Positions 47,131-58,590 are shown, numbered from the stretch's first letter. The stretch is DNA of 64,000 nt from Omphiscola glabra (GCA_964017045.1 OZ024807.1:17039941-17103940); one strand, 5' to 3'. The notes: generated by a model not told the origin, from the sequence alone. Made by a program: numbers and translations.

Positions 47131-48983
47131 TCAAGGTGCACACACTAGGGGCTGTGTTTTGCTGCTGTGTGTTTTCTCACCTCCTTCCCCACTTCCCCTC
47201 CTTTTTTTTTTCCCCTACCTTGTCGCCTCCTCGCACCCACCTCATTTTTTTTTTTACCCCATGCCAACATACGTAGAAAAAGTGCTGTTATCTACAGGCT
47301 TAGGTAAGACAGCTTTCAGTTGGCACGGCGGTGCGCTCGACTGTTTGTACTTATACCAGAGGGACAATTTTCTGTTTACAACCACGGCCAAGGGCGGAAC
47401 TGACTTGCATCCACGCGGCGTAACAGAGTACATTCGGAGGCGTCACTAACGTGTCCTGAGACAAGTATTCACGGATAAAGTGACAGACATCCAGAGGCGT
47501 ATTTAGGCGTAAATGGACAGCATTCAGAAGCGTGCTAAAAGTGTCCGCCCCTTGGAGCAGGTATATGAAATTTTGCATGTGACGCCTTTGATATAATATG
47601 TCGCCTCAAACCCAGCAGTTCTAAAACCTGAACAATTTTTATTGGCGGAAATATTTTACATAATTCATGCAAATAAATATTTCTGTACTTTGGGTAAAAT
47701 GTTAATAGGGCTGAATTTATCGTCAAGACAAGTCACTTGTCAAATGTATGTCAACTCTCTCCTGCACTGCAAAACTCCATATACAAAATATTCCCCTTCT
47801 GTCGTCCAATCGCCCCCCCCCCCCCACTTTTTTCTTTTATTCATTTTCCCTCTCACTACATATAGTAAATGATCTCTGTGACCCCAATTAGCCCATTTAA
47901 GTTTTATATACAAACACAATGTTTTACCATTTACGCCACCACCCTTCAGCTCAACGTCTCCCCCCACCCCCGCCTTTCCCCATTTTCCAACGTAAAACAG
48001 ACCACCCATACACAGAAAATTTCACCGGACAAGTATCGTTAACTTTCATACCAGGATATTTTGCACATATTCTTACCCTGTACCGTGTGGTGCAATCCTC
48101 ACATTAAAATAAATGTCAAGAGCCCCCAGGTCTTGAAAACATGGAGACATATGGCCGGCGAATTTCTGTCCTTCTCCCTCCCCATTTAGTAAACCAACCC
48201 CTCCCCCTCCCCATACACCAAAAAGCCCACCCCGCAGCAGCTCCACAATTTAAATAAGTGTCCACTTGCGCATTATACGGGCAGTAACTTAGCGTAATAC
48301 ACGGGCAGTAACTTAGCGTAATTTAACGGGCAGTAACTTATAAGTTCCTGACATATTCCTTGAGTTTCAATTTAGCAACTGCTTGACGGATGTAGAAAAG
48401 GGGCTGAGGGGGAGGACCGCGCTGGGGTGGCACTTGTTTCTTCTTCTATATATCCAGAGGTGGCGCTTTGGGCCAACTGCTGAGTTTTTTTTTTTGGGGG
48501 GGGGGGCAAAAATCTTGGCCCTTAGCTACGCCACTGACCTTATGTGTGTGTTTGCGTCAAAAAAATGGACAGTGTGGGAGAAGAGATGTTGAAGAGAGAC
48601 TAACAAGGTGATAATGACCATCGCACAACCATTGACCATGCGGCCATTGTGGTGGTAGAGGAAACATCCATCCATCCACCACGGGATACTTAAGACCTCA
48701 GGAAGAAAACCACAACATCAGATATCAGGGATAAATGTCGGGGATTAATGGAAGAGATTAAATGACAAGGGATATGGAGTCTAGCAAAAGTCATGTTTGC
48801 ATATTAAAAATAAATAAATAAATAAAATAAATAATAAAAACTGTATATTCGATGTATTCACCGCCCCCAACCCCCCCCCCAACCCCATTTTAAAATTATA
48901 ATCACTTCAATTTGACTCCCACTTTCCGCACTTCTTAAACATCGTCTTTTCCTATAGCCTTTCAGCGTGTCCTTTTTTTATTT
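47131..48983. other. Non-coding stretch with one transposon-like end
   Basis: T/C-runs lie near 47201-47260 and a C-run at 47814-47825. GGGCAGTAACTTAGCGTAAT is tandemly repeated three times at 48280-48335. TAGCTACGCCACTG ends at 48536, matching a recurrent CAGTGGCGTA-type DNA-transposon terminus. C-runs lie near 48862. No exon is recognised. Confidence 0.45.
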
Positions 48984-49860
48984 TGTGTTGGTCACCTTGG
49001 CCCACAAGTACGTGTTGGTCACCTTGGCCCACAAGTACGTGTTGGTCACCTTGGCCCACAAGTACGTGTTGGTCACCTTGGCCCACAAGTACGTGTTGGT
49101 CAACTTGGCCCACAAGTACGTGTTGGTCACCTTGGCCCACAAGTACGTGTTGGTCACCTTGGCCCACAAGTACGTGTTGGTCAACTTGGCCCACAAGTAC
49201 GTGTTGGTCACCTTGGCCCACAAGTACGTGTTGGTCACCTTGGCCCACAAGTACGTGTTGGTCAACTTGGCCCACAAGTACGTGTTGGTCACCTTGGCCC
49301 ACAAGTACGTGTTGGTCACCTTGGCCCACAAGTACGTGTTGGTCACCTTGGCCCACAAGTACGTGTTGGTCAACTTGGCCCACAAGTACGTGTTGGTCAA
49401 CTTGGCCCACAAGTACGTGTTGGTCAACTTGGCCCACACCTACGTGTTGGTAACTTTGGCCCACATGTACGTGTAGGTCTCATTGGCCCACGTGTACGTC
49501 TTGGTCACCTTGGCCCATAAGTACGTGTTGGTCACCTTGGCCCACAAGTACGTGTGGGTCAACTTGGCCCACAAGTACGTGTTGGTCATCTTGGCCCACA
49601 AGTACGTGTTGGTCAACTTGGCCCACACCTACGTGTTGGTAACTTTGGCCCACATGTACGTGTAGGTCTCATTGGCCCACGTGTACGTCTTGGTCACCTT
49701 GGCCCATAAGTACGTGTTGGTCACCTTGGCCCACAAGTACGTGTGGGTCAACTTGGCCCACACCTACGTGTTGGTAACTTTGGCCCACATGTACGTGTAG
49801 GTCACCTTGGCCCACACCTATATGTTGGTCACCTTGACCCACACCTACGTGCTGGTCACC
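48984..49860. repeat. 27-bp minisatellite, about 32 copies
   Basis: The unit is GTGTTGGTCACCTTGGCCCA plus CAAGTAC, with TCACC and TCAAC forms arranged in a repeating order on the left. The right third has CACCTACGTG, GTAACTTTGG and TAGGTCTCAT variants, and a block of about 190 bp (CACACCTACGTGTTGG onward) occurs at about 49434 and again at 49624. Open frames spell VLVTLAHKY repeats. Confidence 0.97.
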
Positions 49861-50254
49861 TTGGCCGACATCTACTTGTTTTTCCACTATATCTCCAATC
49901 ACCCAGCGCCCGACAGAATGCAGTCGCCAGTGTTCGACGTGGTGCTGTACGCAGCCTGGCACAAAGCATTTCTCTAACACTCTGGACGTTTCATAGAAAC
50001 AATCAAACTATTGTCAATGTACAATAATAACGTGATTTTCCTCTCACATGGCTTCAGTTATTGTCAAACAACCTAAATCTCCTCCGAATTCCCGTGACCT
50101 GGTTGATACCCCACAGGTGGGACATTTCTTATAATATTAATCACGTCAACTTTTTAAAAATTTGAATTTGTGAAAATCACGTGATTTTCTTTTTTAAAAT
50201 TAGAGAAGCTTTTAATCTATGTTATAATTAGGTTAAGCTCTATAGCCGAAATGG
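49861..50254. other. Non-coding spacer
   Basis: Unique sequence, AT-rich after 50020. No gene is recognised. Confidence 0.4.
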
Positions 50255-50345
50255 GATGGTGGTGAAATAGGGTGGTAGCGGAATAGGGTGGTAGCGGAAT
50301 AGGGTGGTAGCGGAATAGGGTGGTAGCGGAATCGGGTGGGAGCGG
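50255..50345. repeat. 16-bp minisatellite, about 6 copies
   Basis: GGAATAGGGTGGTAGC, merging into GGAATGGGGTGGGAG-like sequence to 50395. Confidence 0.93.
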
Positions 50346-50610
50346 AATGGGGGGGGGGGACGGAATGGGGTGGGAGTTGAATGGGGTGGGGGGCAAACTG
50401 ACAAGCCGCGTGCAGGATCCAGTAACATCAAATAGGAAAGTAGATCAAATATGTCTCTATTGTCTACATGACACCGCTCTTTATAACGTGATCACCAACA
50501 TCAAATATGACATCGGATTTAGTGTTCACAGCCTTAACCCCACTTCTTAAACATCCCAAATAAATCAACACAAGCCACTATTACTATACTACTCTTTAAT
50601 TCGGACTTAC

Positions 50611-50743
50611 CCCCCTGACTGTCACAGATGTCCGAGAGATCTGGACTGGATGGCATGGTGGGCACCTTCCTGTCATCTTTGTGACTGTCGTAGAACCCGT
50701 CAGCTTCCTGCACCTGGCCGTCACACAACGGTTCTGGTTGGAT
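50611..50743 (-). CDS. Candidate internal exon, unknown acidic/Ser-Pro protein
   Basis: The minus strand shows CTGTGTGTTTGTTTCAG as acceptor and CAGGGGGTAAGT as donor, both near consensus. Between them 133 bp read IQPEPLCDGQVQEADGFYDS, then HKDDRKVPTMPSSPDLSDIC, then DSQG. Entry is phase 0 and exit phase 1. Codon use is balanced and the peptide has no low complexity, unlike every repeat-derived frame here. It looks like part of a disordered linker of a regulatory protein, but no family is recognised. The phase-1 exit fits the entry of the His-rich exon at 3752-4237 on the same strand. Confidence 0.6.
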
Positions 50744-51159
50744 CTGAAACAAACACACAGTACGGTCACATAATTAGTGGACGTCAAACCAGGACATTGC
50801 GGAGGGGGGAGAGGGGACTCTAGCCCCTGGCGCTTACACCTGGGGATGCCACAACCGTCTTCATATTAGGACCTTAACAGTGAATCAGAATCAAACGATA
50901 CAATGCCATTTATTTCAATCAAAAAAGCGCAATTTTTAATTTTAAACAATTAAATTTCCCAAACCTGTTTAACCACTGACTATGCCGTCTGCACGGGATC
51001 CCAGTTTGTGGTTTAAGGGCCGCGGGGGGGGGGGGGGGGGTAAAGAAACTTACAGTAGCATCACAACACCTATCGTCATCACGCATTCATTCGATGGAAG
51101 TCTCAGCAGACTCACAGAAACCCAGCCATTTTCATGTTCATGCAGATGACTTTTGCCCC
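50744..51159. other. Non-coding spacer
   Basis: Upstream intron of the exon if minus-strand transcription holds. A G-run lies at about 51024-51040. Confidence 0.4.
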
Positions 51160-51400
51160 TCGACGTGCCCCCCCCCCGGCCCAATCCCTGCCATTGATAA
51201 GAAATTTACACGAGGCTGATAACTCCAGTCTCATGAATGAAGAGCCAATGTCAGGCCGTGAGAGTAAGCTGCCCCTTGCCCTCTGGCGGAGGCGGCAGTC
51301 GCGCTTCATTCATGCTTTCAATGGTAAATCACATGACTCTCTGAAGCATCACTCACAGATGCAACGTCATACAAAAGGCTGGCCTCTTCTTATGTGACGG
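51160..51400. promoter_or_regulatory. GC-rich island with an 11-bp inverted repeat
   Basis: CATGAATGAAG (51232-51242) and CTTCATTCATG (51304-51314) form a perfect 11-bp inverted repeat around a 61-bp GC-rich centre (CTCTGGCGGAGGCGGCAG). The right arm continues GCTTTCAATGGTAAAT, which matches the 47.08 kb element at 19 of 23 positions with only transitions. It could be a regulatory element or the remnant of a dispersed repeat. The plus-strand frame over it (51134-51397) has no features. Confidence 0.35.
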
Positions 51401-52061
51401 TCCTCACACAGTAAAACACAACCGCCCCAGTGCACCCGTCTACCCATGTCATCACTTTTTAAATTTTTTTTTACTATACAGCAAAAAATCATCAAAATAG
51501 CTCAAATTATTATTGATATCGGAACATCCAAATGTCTACACCTACAGACTAGACAGGTGCCACAGTAGGACCAAGCGAAACTTAATTTATTGGAGCCTCA
51601 TATTATAGGATTTTGACATTTGATTTTTGTACAAAATAGTAATTCCTAGAACAATGGGTGTTCAAAATTTTATCAAACAAATTTTGTTCTAAATACTACT
51701 GTTGGATGAACGATTTCCATTTCGCAGACATTGATTTAAAAAAAACACAACAATCATAACTTAAATATAAGCGGGTGTTGGTGAACATGTGATATAATAA
51801 GAGATTATAAATATGTAGGCCGTAAAGGTCAAAGATCGTTTGTGGTTATTGTGTGTTCTACGTGGATTGACTGGATAAGGTCTAAAATGTTTTTTTGTTT
51901 TTTTTCCTCTTTCTTTTTCTAATTTGATATTTTAGCACTGTAAAAAGGATGTCTGACAAAAAGCCCACGTCCCGATAAAACCCCTACAGTATCCCGTCGT
52001 CTCAACCGGCCACTGAAATATTGCTGCACCCAATATCAGATTAAATTACCTGTGTAAAATG
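51401..52061. other. Non-coding AT-rich stretch
   Basis: Nothing is recognised. Confidence 0.4.
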
Positions 52062-52230
52062 CAGTGGCGTATAGGAGGGGGGGGGGGGTATAGAAATGTA
52101 CACCCTTAGCTGCACTTATTTCTAAACATATATTACATGGGCGGAATTTTAGGCCAACTACAATGTTGTTGTTTTTCGTGATTTTTTTTCTTGGTGGGGG
52201 GGGGGGGGGCCCTAGCCCTACCAACGTCGT
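52062..52230. mobile_element. Possible CAGTGGCGTA-type DNA transposon copy
   Basis: Starts CAGTGGCGTATAGGAGG followed by a G-run, and the right side has a G-run followed by CCCTAGCCCTACCAACG, a plausible worn inverted end. No target duplication was found. Confidence 0.35.
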
Positions 52231-52530
52231 TGTTGAGAAAGAACGCCCCGGGGAATTGAACAACAAACTTAAACTTCTAAGGGATGCGACTTCATTTCAA
52301 AACTTCAATGGCATTCCAATTAAAGTTATGTTCGGCCGTTACAGGTAAATATTGATTTTTAACTGACTTTGGTGTTGTAAGTTGTTGAAGGGAATGTGGT
52401 CTGTGATCTATAACTAGATGTTTGGCTTGTCCATTAATATTATGTTAACGTTATCGAGATTTGAATCTATTGGTGTCCCTTGGGGGGTTTTATAACCAGA
52501 GTTTTTTGGTTTTTTTTTTTGGTGCGGTGA

Positions 52531-53818
52531 TGGAGGGATGTGGGCAAAGAATGACGATATGATATGATATATTTATGATTAAGTAGGAGGGATGTGGGAA
52601 AGGAATGACGATATGACATGATATATTTATGATTAAGTAGGAGGGATGTGGGAAAGGAATGACGATATGACATGATATATTTATGATTAAGTAGGAGGGA
52701 TGTGGGAAAGGAATGACGATATGACATGATATATTTATGATTAAGTAGGAGGGATGTGGGAAAGGAATGACGATATGACATGATATATTTATGATTAAGT
52801 AGGAGGGATGTGGGCATGGAATGAAGATATGATATGACATGACATTTTTATGATTAAGTAGGAGGGATGTGGGAAAGGAATGACGATATGACATGATATA
52901 TTTATGATTAAGTAGGAGGGATGTGGGAAAGGAATGACGATATGACATGATATATTTATGATTAAGTAGGAGGGATGTGGGCATGGAATGAAGATATGAT
53001 ATGACATGACATTTTTATGATTAAGTAGGAGGGATGTGGGAAAGGAATGACGATATGACATGATATATTTATGATTAAGTAGGAGGGATGTGGGCATGGA
53101 ATCACGATATGACATGATATATTTATGATTAAGTAGGAGGGATGTGGGAAAGGAATGACGATATGACATGATATATTTATGATTAAGTAGGAGGGATGTG
53201 GGCATGGAATGACGATATGATATGAAATGACATTTTTATGATTAAGTAGGAGGGATGTGGGCAAGGAATGACGATATGACATGATATATTTATGATTAAG
53301 TAGGAGGGATGTGGGCAAGGAATGACGATATGACATGATATATTTATGATTAAGTAGGAGGGATGTGGGAAAGGAATGACGATATGACATGATATATTTA
53401 TGATTAAGTAGGAGGGATGTGGGCAAGGAATGACGATATGACATGATATATTTATGATTAAGTAGGAGGGATGTGGGCAAGGAATGACGATATGACATGA
53501 TATATTTATGATTAAGTAGGAGGGATGTGGGCAAGGAATGACGATATGACATGATATATTTATGATTAAGTAGGAGGGATGTGGGCAAGGAATGACGATA
53601 TGACCTTACATATTTATGATGAAGTAGGAGGGATGTGGGCAAGGAATGACGATATGACATGACATATTTATGATTAAGTAGGAGGGATGTGGGCAAGGTA
53701 TGACAATATGATATGATATATTTATGATTAAGTAGGAGCGATTTGGCAAGGAATGACGATATGACATGACATATTTATGATTAAGTAGGAGGGATGTGGG
53801 CATGGAATGACGATATTT
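52531..53818. repeat. 54-bp minisatellite, about 24 copies
   Basis: The unit includes GGAGGGATGTGGGAAAGGAA, then TGACGATATGACATGATATA and TTTATGATTAAGTA. Sub-variants are GGGAAAGG on the left and GGGCAAGG on the right, plus three longer GATATGACATGACATTTTTA units near 52830, 52995 and 53215. 54 is divisible by three, so minus-strand repeat frames of up to 244 codons are open. Confidence 0.98.
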
Positions 53819-54260
53819 TTTTAAAAACGGGAAGTCCAGGGTACAAACTTAGATAATCAATTTTCGTCGGCTAGTTACAGATTGTAACCAATAGTCGCTT
53901 TAAGCCTGGGCCTGTAAATTGTGTTGAATTCTTAAGCTAAATTATCAAGCTTCGTAGTTCTAGTACACAGGTTCTAGAACTTTTTCAAGTCGCGACCAGA
54001 TAAGTATAGAAGCAATGTGATCCACGATACATTGAAAAAACAAAACTTTTTAATAGGGTTTATTTGGGTAAATGAAAGCAAACTCAAACACATTTTTTGT
54101 TGTTATAATATAATTCTAATTAACGAAATATTTCATGCACCTCTACGGAAGGGGAAAAAAGGGGGGCGGGTTCATAGGGGTGGGGGTCGTCACTGTCCAA
54201 AAAATTATAATAGCATAGCTGGACCTGTCCGCCAGTTTAGATGCTGAATGATACAATGAC
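53819..54260. other. Non-coding unique stretch
   Basis: No gene is recognised. Confidence 0.4.
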
Positions 54261-54440
54261 TAGTTGCGTAGCTAGTGTAGTGCCAAGCTGGGCGTGGGAA
54301 GAGGTTTTCCTCGTTCACCTCAACGATGCCAAGTCTGCAATGGTAGGAAAATTCCGAACTTTCATGTCAAGAAAAAAGTGACATTTAGGTAGCCAACCCC
54401 CCCCCCCCTCTCCGCTCGCTCCCCCTTTCCTACGCCACTG
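54261..54440. mobile_element. Possible CAGTGGCGTA-type DNA transposon copy
   Basis: TAGTTGCGTAGCTAG at the left and TTTCCTACGCCACTG at the right could be inverted ends of a 180-bp element with a C-run inside. Flanking 8-mers do not match well. Confidence 0.35.
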
Positions 54441-54950
54441 GAACTGCCCACCCGAACATCTTTAATTTCCCCCACCCCCTTCTAACCGGAGGGAATGGAA
54501 AGAAACACTGAATTCAACCCAGCAGAAGATTATTCCGTTCAATGTACATAACAACCGAGTCATCATCGTCTGCTGTCTGCCATGTCATCGCTCTTCAAAC
54601 AATCGCTAGTCAGCAGAACTGAGGCCATGACCTTCCAGGCTCAAGATGCTACGTAATCATCAAATAGGTCACGGGAGTAGCAATTTTTCCCCCTAAAATT
54701 TATTTGTACACATTTCATTGATAATTTAAAGGAATGGAATAGTGTGTTGTACATTTTTATAATCGTCGCAAAGTATGAACACAAAATATAAAACTGTGCG
54801 GTGCGATACCATGGCGATTATGATATGTTGACAATAATGAACGATTATTTCAAATCGATTACTGAGACGAATATAAGTTTCCGCTGTCGTATTATTGAGA
54901 TTGTAATCGCCGCGGAGACACGTGAAATCGATCCTACATAAACTACCAGT
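54441..54950. other. Non-coding unique stretch
   Basis: No gene is recognised. Confidence 0.4.
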
Positions 54951-54958
54951 ATGTAGAC

Positions 54959-55167
54959 CAGCAATTCTCAGCCTGTGTTTGCGACCCCTTGGGGGGGGGG
55001 GGGGGTCGAACGAACCTTCCACGCGGGTCGCATGAGACCATCGGAAAAGTTATATAGGCTACTCTCCAGTTATAAGTAGCAAAGAAAATATTTTTTGGCT
55101 TGTTTGTCACCTCAACATGACGAACTGCATTAAAGGGTCGCAGCATTAGGAAAGTTGAGAACCAGTG
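54959..55167. mobile_element. SPIN/OposCharlie-like hAT MITE
   Basis: Starts CAGCAATTCTCAGCCTGTGT, contains GCGACCCCTT and a 15-G run (54991-55005), then TCGAACGAACCTTCC, GAGACCATCGGAAAAG and TGACGAACTGCATTAAAGGG, and ends AAAGTTGAGAACCAGTG. Flanks ATGTAGAC (54951-54958) and ATGCAGAC (55168-55175) match at 7 of 8 bases. Same orientation as the 43738 copy. Confidence 0.85.
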
Positions 55168-55394
55168 ATGCAGACAATATTTCTCCTGGAAACGTTTCGA
55201 TAAATGCCCGAAGGACGTAGTAAAATACCAGTGTTGACAATAGAAAAGGTCATGTCGGTTCAGTGAATAGTCTGCTCATGAGTCATGAGGAAAAACATTT
55301 GTTAAGAAATAAAAATATTTAAGTTATAATTATTTTTTAAAAAATATATATTTCTGGCGAATCGATGCTGCGTGACACTTGACCTTTGATCTTT

Positions 55395-55527
55395 TTAGAC
55401 TACAAATTGGACTACATTTTGGACTACTGTTTGGACAACTGTTTGGACTACTGTTTAGACTAAAGTTTGGACTACTGTTTGGACTACTGTTTGGACTACT
55501 GTTTGGACTACTGTTTGGACTACTGTG
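55395..55527. repeat. 12-bp minisatellite, about 10 copies
   Basis: TTTGGACTACTG, with TTGGACAAC and TTAGACTAA variants. Confidence 0.93.
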
Positions 55528-55656
55528 AACGGCAGATCAGAGACAAAAAATTGAAATAAATATTTCGACACCAGAAATATCCCGTCTGACGTTTAGGTTA
55601 TACAATTATGTTCAGGGCTTGCACACAACGCATTAATGAGTGTCTACGGGCAGTAC

Positions 55657-55818
55657 TGACCAGCAACAGGCAGCATTGACCAGCAACATACAATACTGAC
55701 AAGCAACATACAATGCTGACCAACATACATTACTGACCAACATAGACTACTAACTAACTTACTTTACTGGCCAACTTACACTACTGGCCAACTTACACTA
55801 CTGACCCACTTACACTAC
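55657..55818. repeat. Imperfect 17-20 bp tandem repeat
   Basis: ACTGACCAGCAACATACAAT blocks drift to ACTGGCCAACTTACACT. Confidence 0.8.
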
Positions 55819-56457
55819 TAAATCCTGCATATATTAATACCAAAAAATGCTAATGACTACCCCTCCTTTCATTAGGTTGAAGAAAGTCTTATTGTAATGT
55901 GAGTTATGACAGGCAAAGTTAATTTCCACAAATAAGGGATGTTTTTTTTTGTTGTCCTTCTTGAAGAACTTTTTAAGTTGTCCACGGGCATTGGAGCCAG
56001 TGGCGTACCTATGATTTGTGCACCAGGGTCGGGACAAGAACCCTCATTCTCTATTCGAAAAAAAACCAAACGAACCAAATCCATGCAGTTTTGTGACTGT
56101 CATGCCTTTCAATATATAGAAAACAAGTTCCACAAAGTGCAACCCACCTCCCCCGCCTCACCATTTCAACGCCAGCGATTGTATCCCAAATGTTTTGTGA
56201 ACTTTCGAGCCACATCAAACTTCTACTCCATTGCGGATCATAATTACCGACAAAACAGCCAAGATTACTTGGGTTACTGATGAAGTAGCCTTATGACGGA
56301 TTACTTGGATTATTAATGAAGCAACATTACGACCCAAAATTGACGAGTATCGCATTGTCACGAGTATCGCATTGTCACGAGTATCGCATTGTCACTGAAA
56401 ATATGCGTGGTTTATAAAAATCAAGAAAATCGATGCCTTAAAAAAAATTTGAAAGAT
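55819..56457. other. Non-coding stretch with a transposon-like end
   Basis: CAGTGGCGTACCTATGATTT begins at 55998, again the CAGTGGCGTA terminus, without a partner. TCGCATTGTCACGAGTA occurs three times at 56349-56395. Confidence 0.45.
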
Positions 56458-56682
56458 TGGACCGTTTCAGACAAGTGCAAGACAGGACCAATTCAGACAA
56501 GTGCAAGACAGGACCAATTCAGACAAGTGCAAGACAGGACCAATTCAGACAAGTGCAAGACAGGACCGTTTCAGACAAGTGCAAGACTGGACCGTTTCAG
56601 AAAGTGCAAGACAGGACCGTTTCAGACAAGTGCAAGACTGGACCGTTTCAGACAAGTGCAAGACAGGACCAATTCAGAGAAA
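56458..56682. repeat. 26-bp minisatellite, about 9 copies
   Basis: TTCAGACAAGTGCAAGACAG followed by GACCAA or GACCGT. One unit has AGAAAGTG. Confidence 0.95.
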
Positions 56683-56813
56683 CAGACCGGCATGTTTAAA
56701 CTAAACTACATAAAACAAGTGACAGCCCAATTATTCTACAACCCTCTCAACCATAAATAAAACAATCATTACTCGAAAACCTCCATTGTGAAACCCACAC
56801 TTATCCGAGCTCT

Positions 56814-57120
56814 CTACAAGGTCCCCGTGTACCCACACGTGGACTGCATGTGGTAACTAGCCCCACCAAAGTTCCTTGCGACGATTATGTCAACACTTGA
56901 GAAATCTGTTCCACTAATGTGCCCCAGGGAACCTTTAACAGTACCACCTGCCGTCGTCGCTATCTCTAGTGGCACAAAACAATACAGGTTTTGATGTATT
57001 GATGTCCCTTTCGCTCTCAGGACCTTCCAACACAAAAATGCACACACCATATTCCGACATATTCATGGAATTCCACATAACGTCTACGTCACGAGAGAAC
57101 GATAACCTTAAAAAGACTCC
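56814..57120 (-). pseudogene. Doubtful coding remnant in two frames
   Basis: One minus frame reads FSRDVDVMWNSMNMSEYGVC then IFVLEGPESERDINTSKP and CATRDSDDGRWYC before a stop. An overlapping frame continues GGTVKGSLGHISGTDFSSVD then IIVARNFGGASYHMQS. Both look protein-like, as would a gene broken by one frameshift near 56950. The family is not recognised and chance cannot be excluded. Confidence 0.2.
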
Positions 57121-57132
57121 ATTTTTTTGCAC

Positions 57133-57405
57133 CAACCCAACCATTCACACCCCTAACCCAACCATCCACACCCCTAACCCAACCATTCACACCCCTAACC
57201 CAACCATCCACACCCCTAACCCAACCATTCACACCCCTAACCCAATCATTCACACCCCTAACCCAACCATTCACACTCCTAACCCAACCATTCACACCCC
57301 TAACCCAACCATTCACACCCCTAACCCAACCATCCACACCCCTAACCCAACCATTCACACCCCTAACCCAACCATTCACACCCCTAACCCAACCATTCAC
57401 ACCCC
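57133..57405. repeat. 21-bp minisatellite containing CCCTAACCC
   Basis: The unit is CCCAACCATTCACACCCCTA plus A, about 13 copies, differing only at CATTC/CATCC and a few bases. Each junction spells CCCTAACCC. A plus-strand frame spells PNPTIHT repeats. Confidence 0.97.
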
Positions 57406-57499
57406 AACACTAGGATTAGCCACCTGTATGATCAGACCTCTAGGATTAGCCACCTGTATGATCAGACCTCTAGGATTAGCCACCTGTATGATCAGACCT
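57406..57499. repeat. 30-bp tandem repeat, about 3 copies, adjoining
   Basis: TAGGATTAGCCACCTGTATG followed by ATCAGACCTC. Diverged relatives continue to about 57670. Confidence 0.93.
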
Positions 57500-58590
57500 T
57501 ATATTTGAGGTAAAAGAATATTTTGTCTTCAAAATTAGCCATGTGTATGTTCAAACTTTATATATCAGGTACCAAAATATTCTGACCTTAGTATTAGCCA
57601 TATGTATGGTCTAACTTCAAAATTTGCCATATGTATGGTGAACCCACAAAATTTAGCCACCCTTATGATCTGAAATCAACATTACCCGTGTGACTGCGGT
57701 CTCAACATGACACATGTGACCGGTCATGTGACTGGTCTGACTTCAACCCTGGCACTGAAAAGTTAGGTCTCACCAAGAGTCCAAATTCATGGCAACAATT
57801 AGGATACGATATTTCCCGTGAATTTACACCCTGGGTGGTGCAACGTGAGAATCATAATTTGATAAGTGATGAAATTTGAAAACCTGAGACTCCTTTCAGT
57901 CGATTATTTGTTATTAAAACAAACTTCCTTGTTGTACATAATTTAAATACAACAATGGAATACAACAACCGAAACTTTACAGTTGGTGAGAGACACGTTC
58001 TGAGCCCCAAGTTCTGATTGCAAACTAAAGTGTCCCCTTGACATACAACGCCCCTGTCCAACCCCTCCCAGGTTCCGTGTGACGACCTGCAAGTCTCCAA
58101 ACCGAAAGTCGCCAGATGTCGGAGAGCCCAACGTAAGATGTCACCCGCAAACATCCGCGTATCCGGGTACCTGGTGTATCATCGTATTAAAGCATAGGGC
58201 TCCACCCATTCGAATCTTGGAAAAATTATCGGTGTTTTCCCCATGATAATGTAGGCCAAGGATGGAGGGGGCAAGGGTGGAGGGGGTAAGGATTAGGAGG
58301 GGACAAATACGCAGGGACGCAAGGGTGAAGGGGACAATGATGGAGGGGGGGGCAAAGAGTTGGAATTACCAAATATGGATGGGGACCATGCAGGATGCAA
58401 GAGCAAAACATGTCGGGGACCTGGGATCAATGGAAATGGTTTCATGTTGAGGTTACGGTCGAAATTGAATGTGGGAATGCGACAGTTAGTTCATTAAAAT
58501 AGATGGTTCTAAAAATAGTGCTATGTACTTATCAATTTCTATTAATATTAAAATTAGGATGAAACGGAGACAACACTTTGAAGATACTTT
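57500..58590. other. Non-coding stretch
   Basis: Loose ATTAGCCATATGTATGGTC repeats occur to 57670, then unique sequence, with G-rich GGAGGGGGCAAGG-type repeats at 58262-58350. No exon is recognised. Confidence 0.4.

Noticed and set aside
48952..49476. Repeat-protein frames (VLVTLAHKY and similar)
   Set aside because: Period 27 is divisible by three, so any stop-free unit gives an open frame. No start or splice context.
52467..53803. Several minus-strand frames up to 244 codons
   Set aside because: Derived from the 54-bp array.
56969..57508. 179-codon plus-strand frame with PNPTIHT repeats
   Set aside because: Mostly the 21-bp array. The unique N-terminal part is antisense to another weak candidate.
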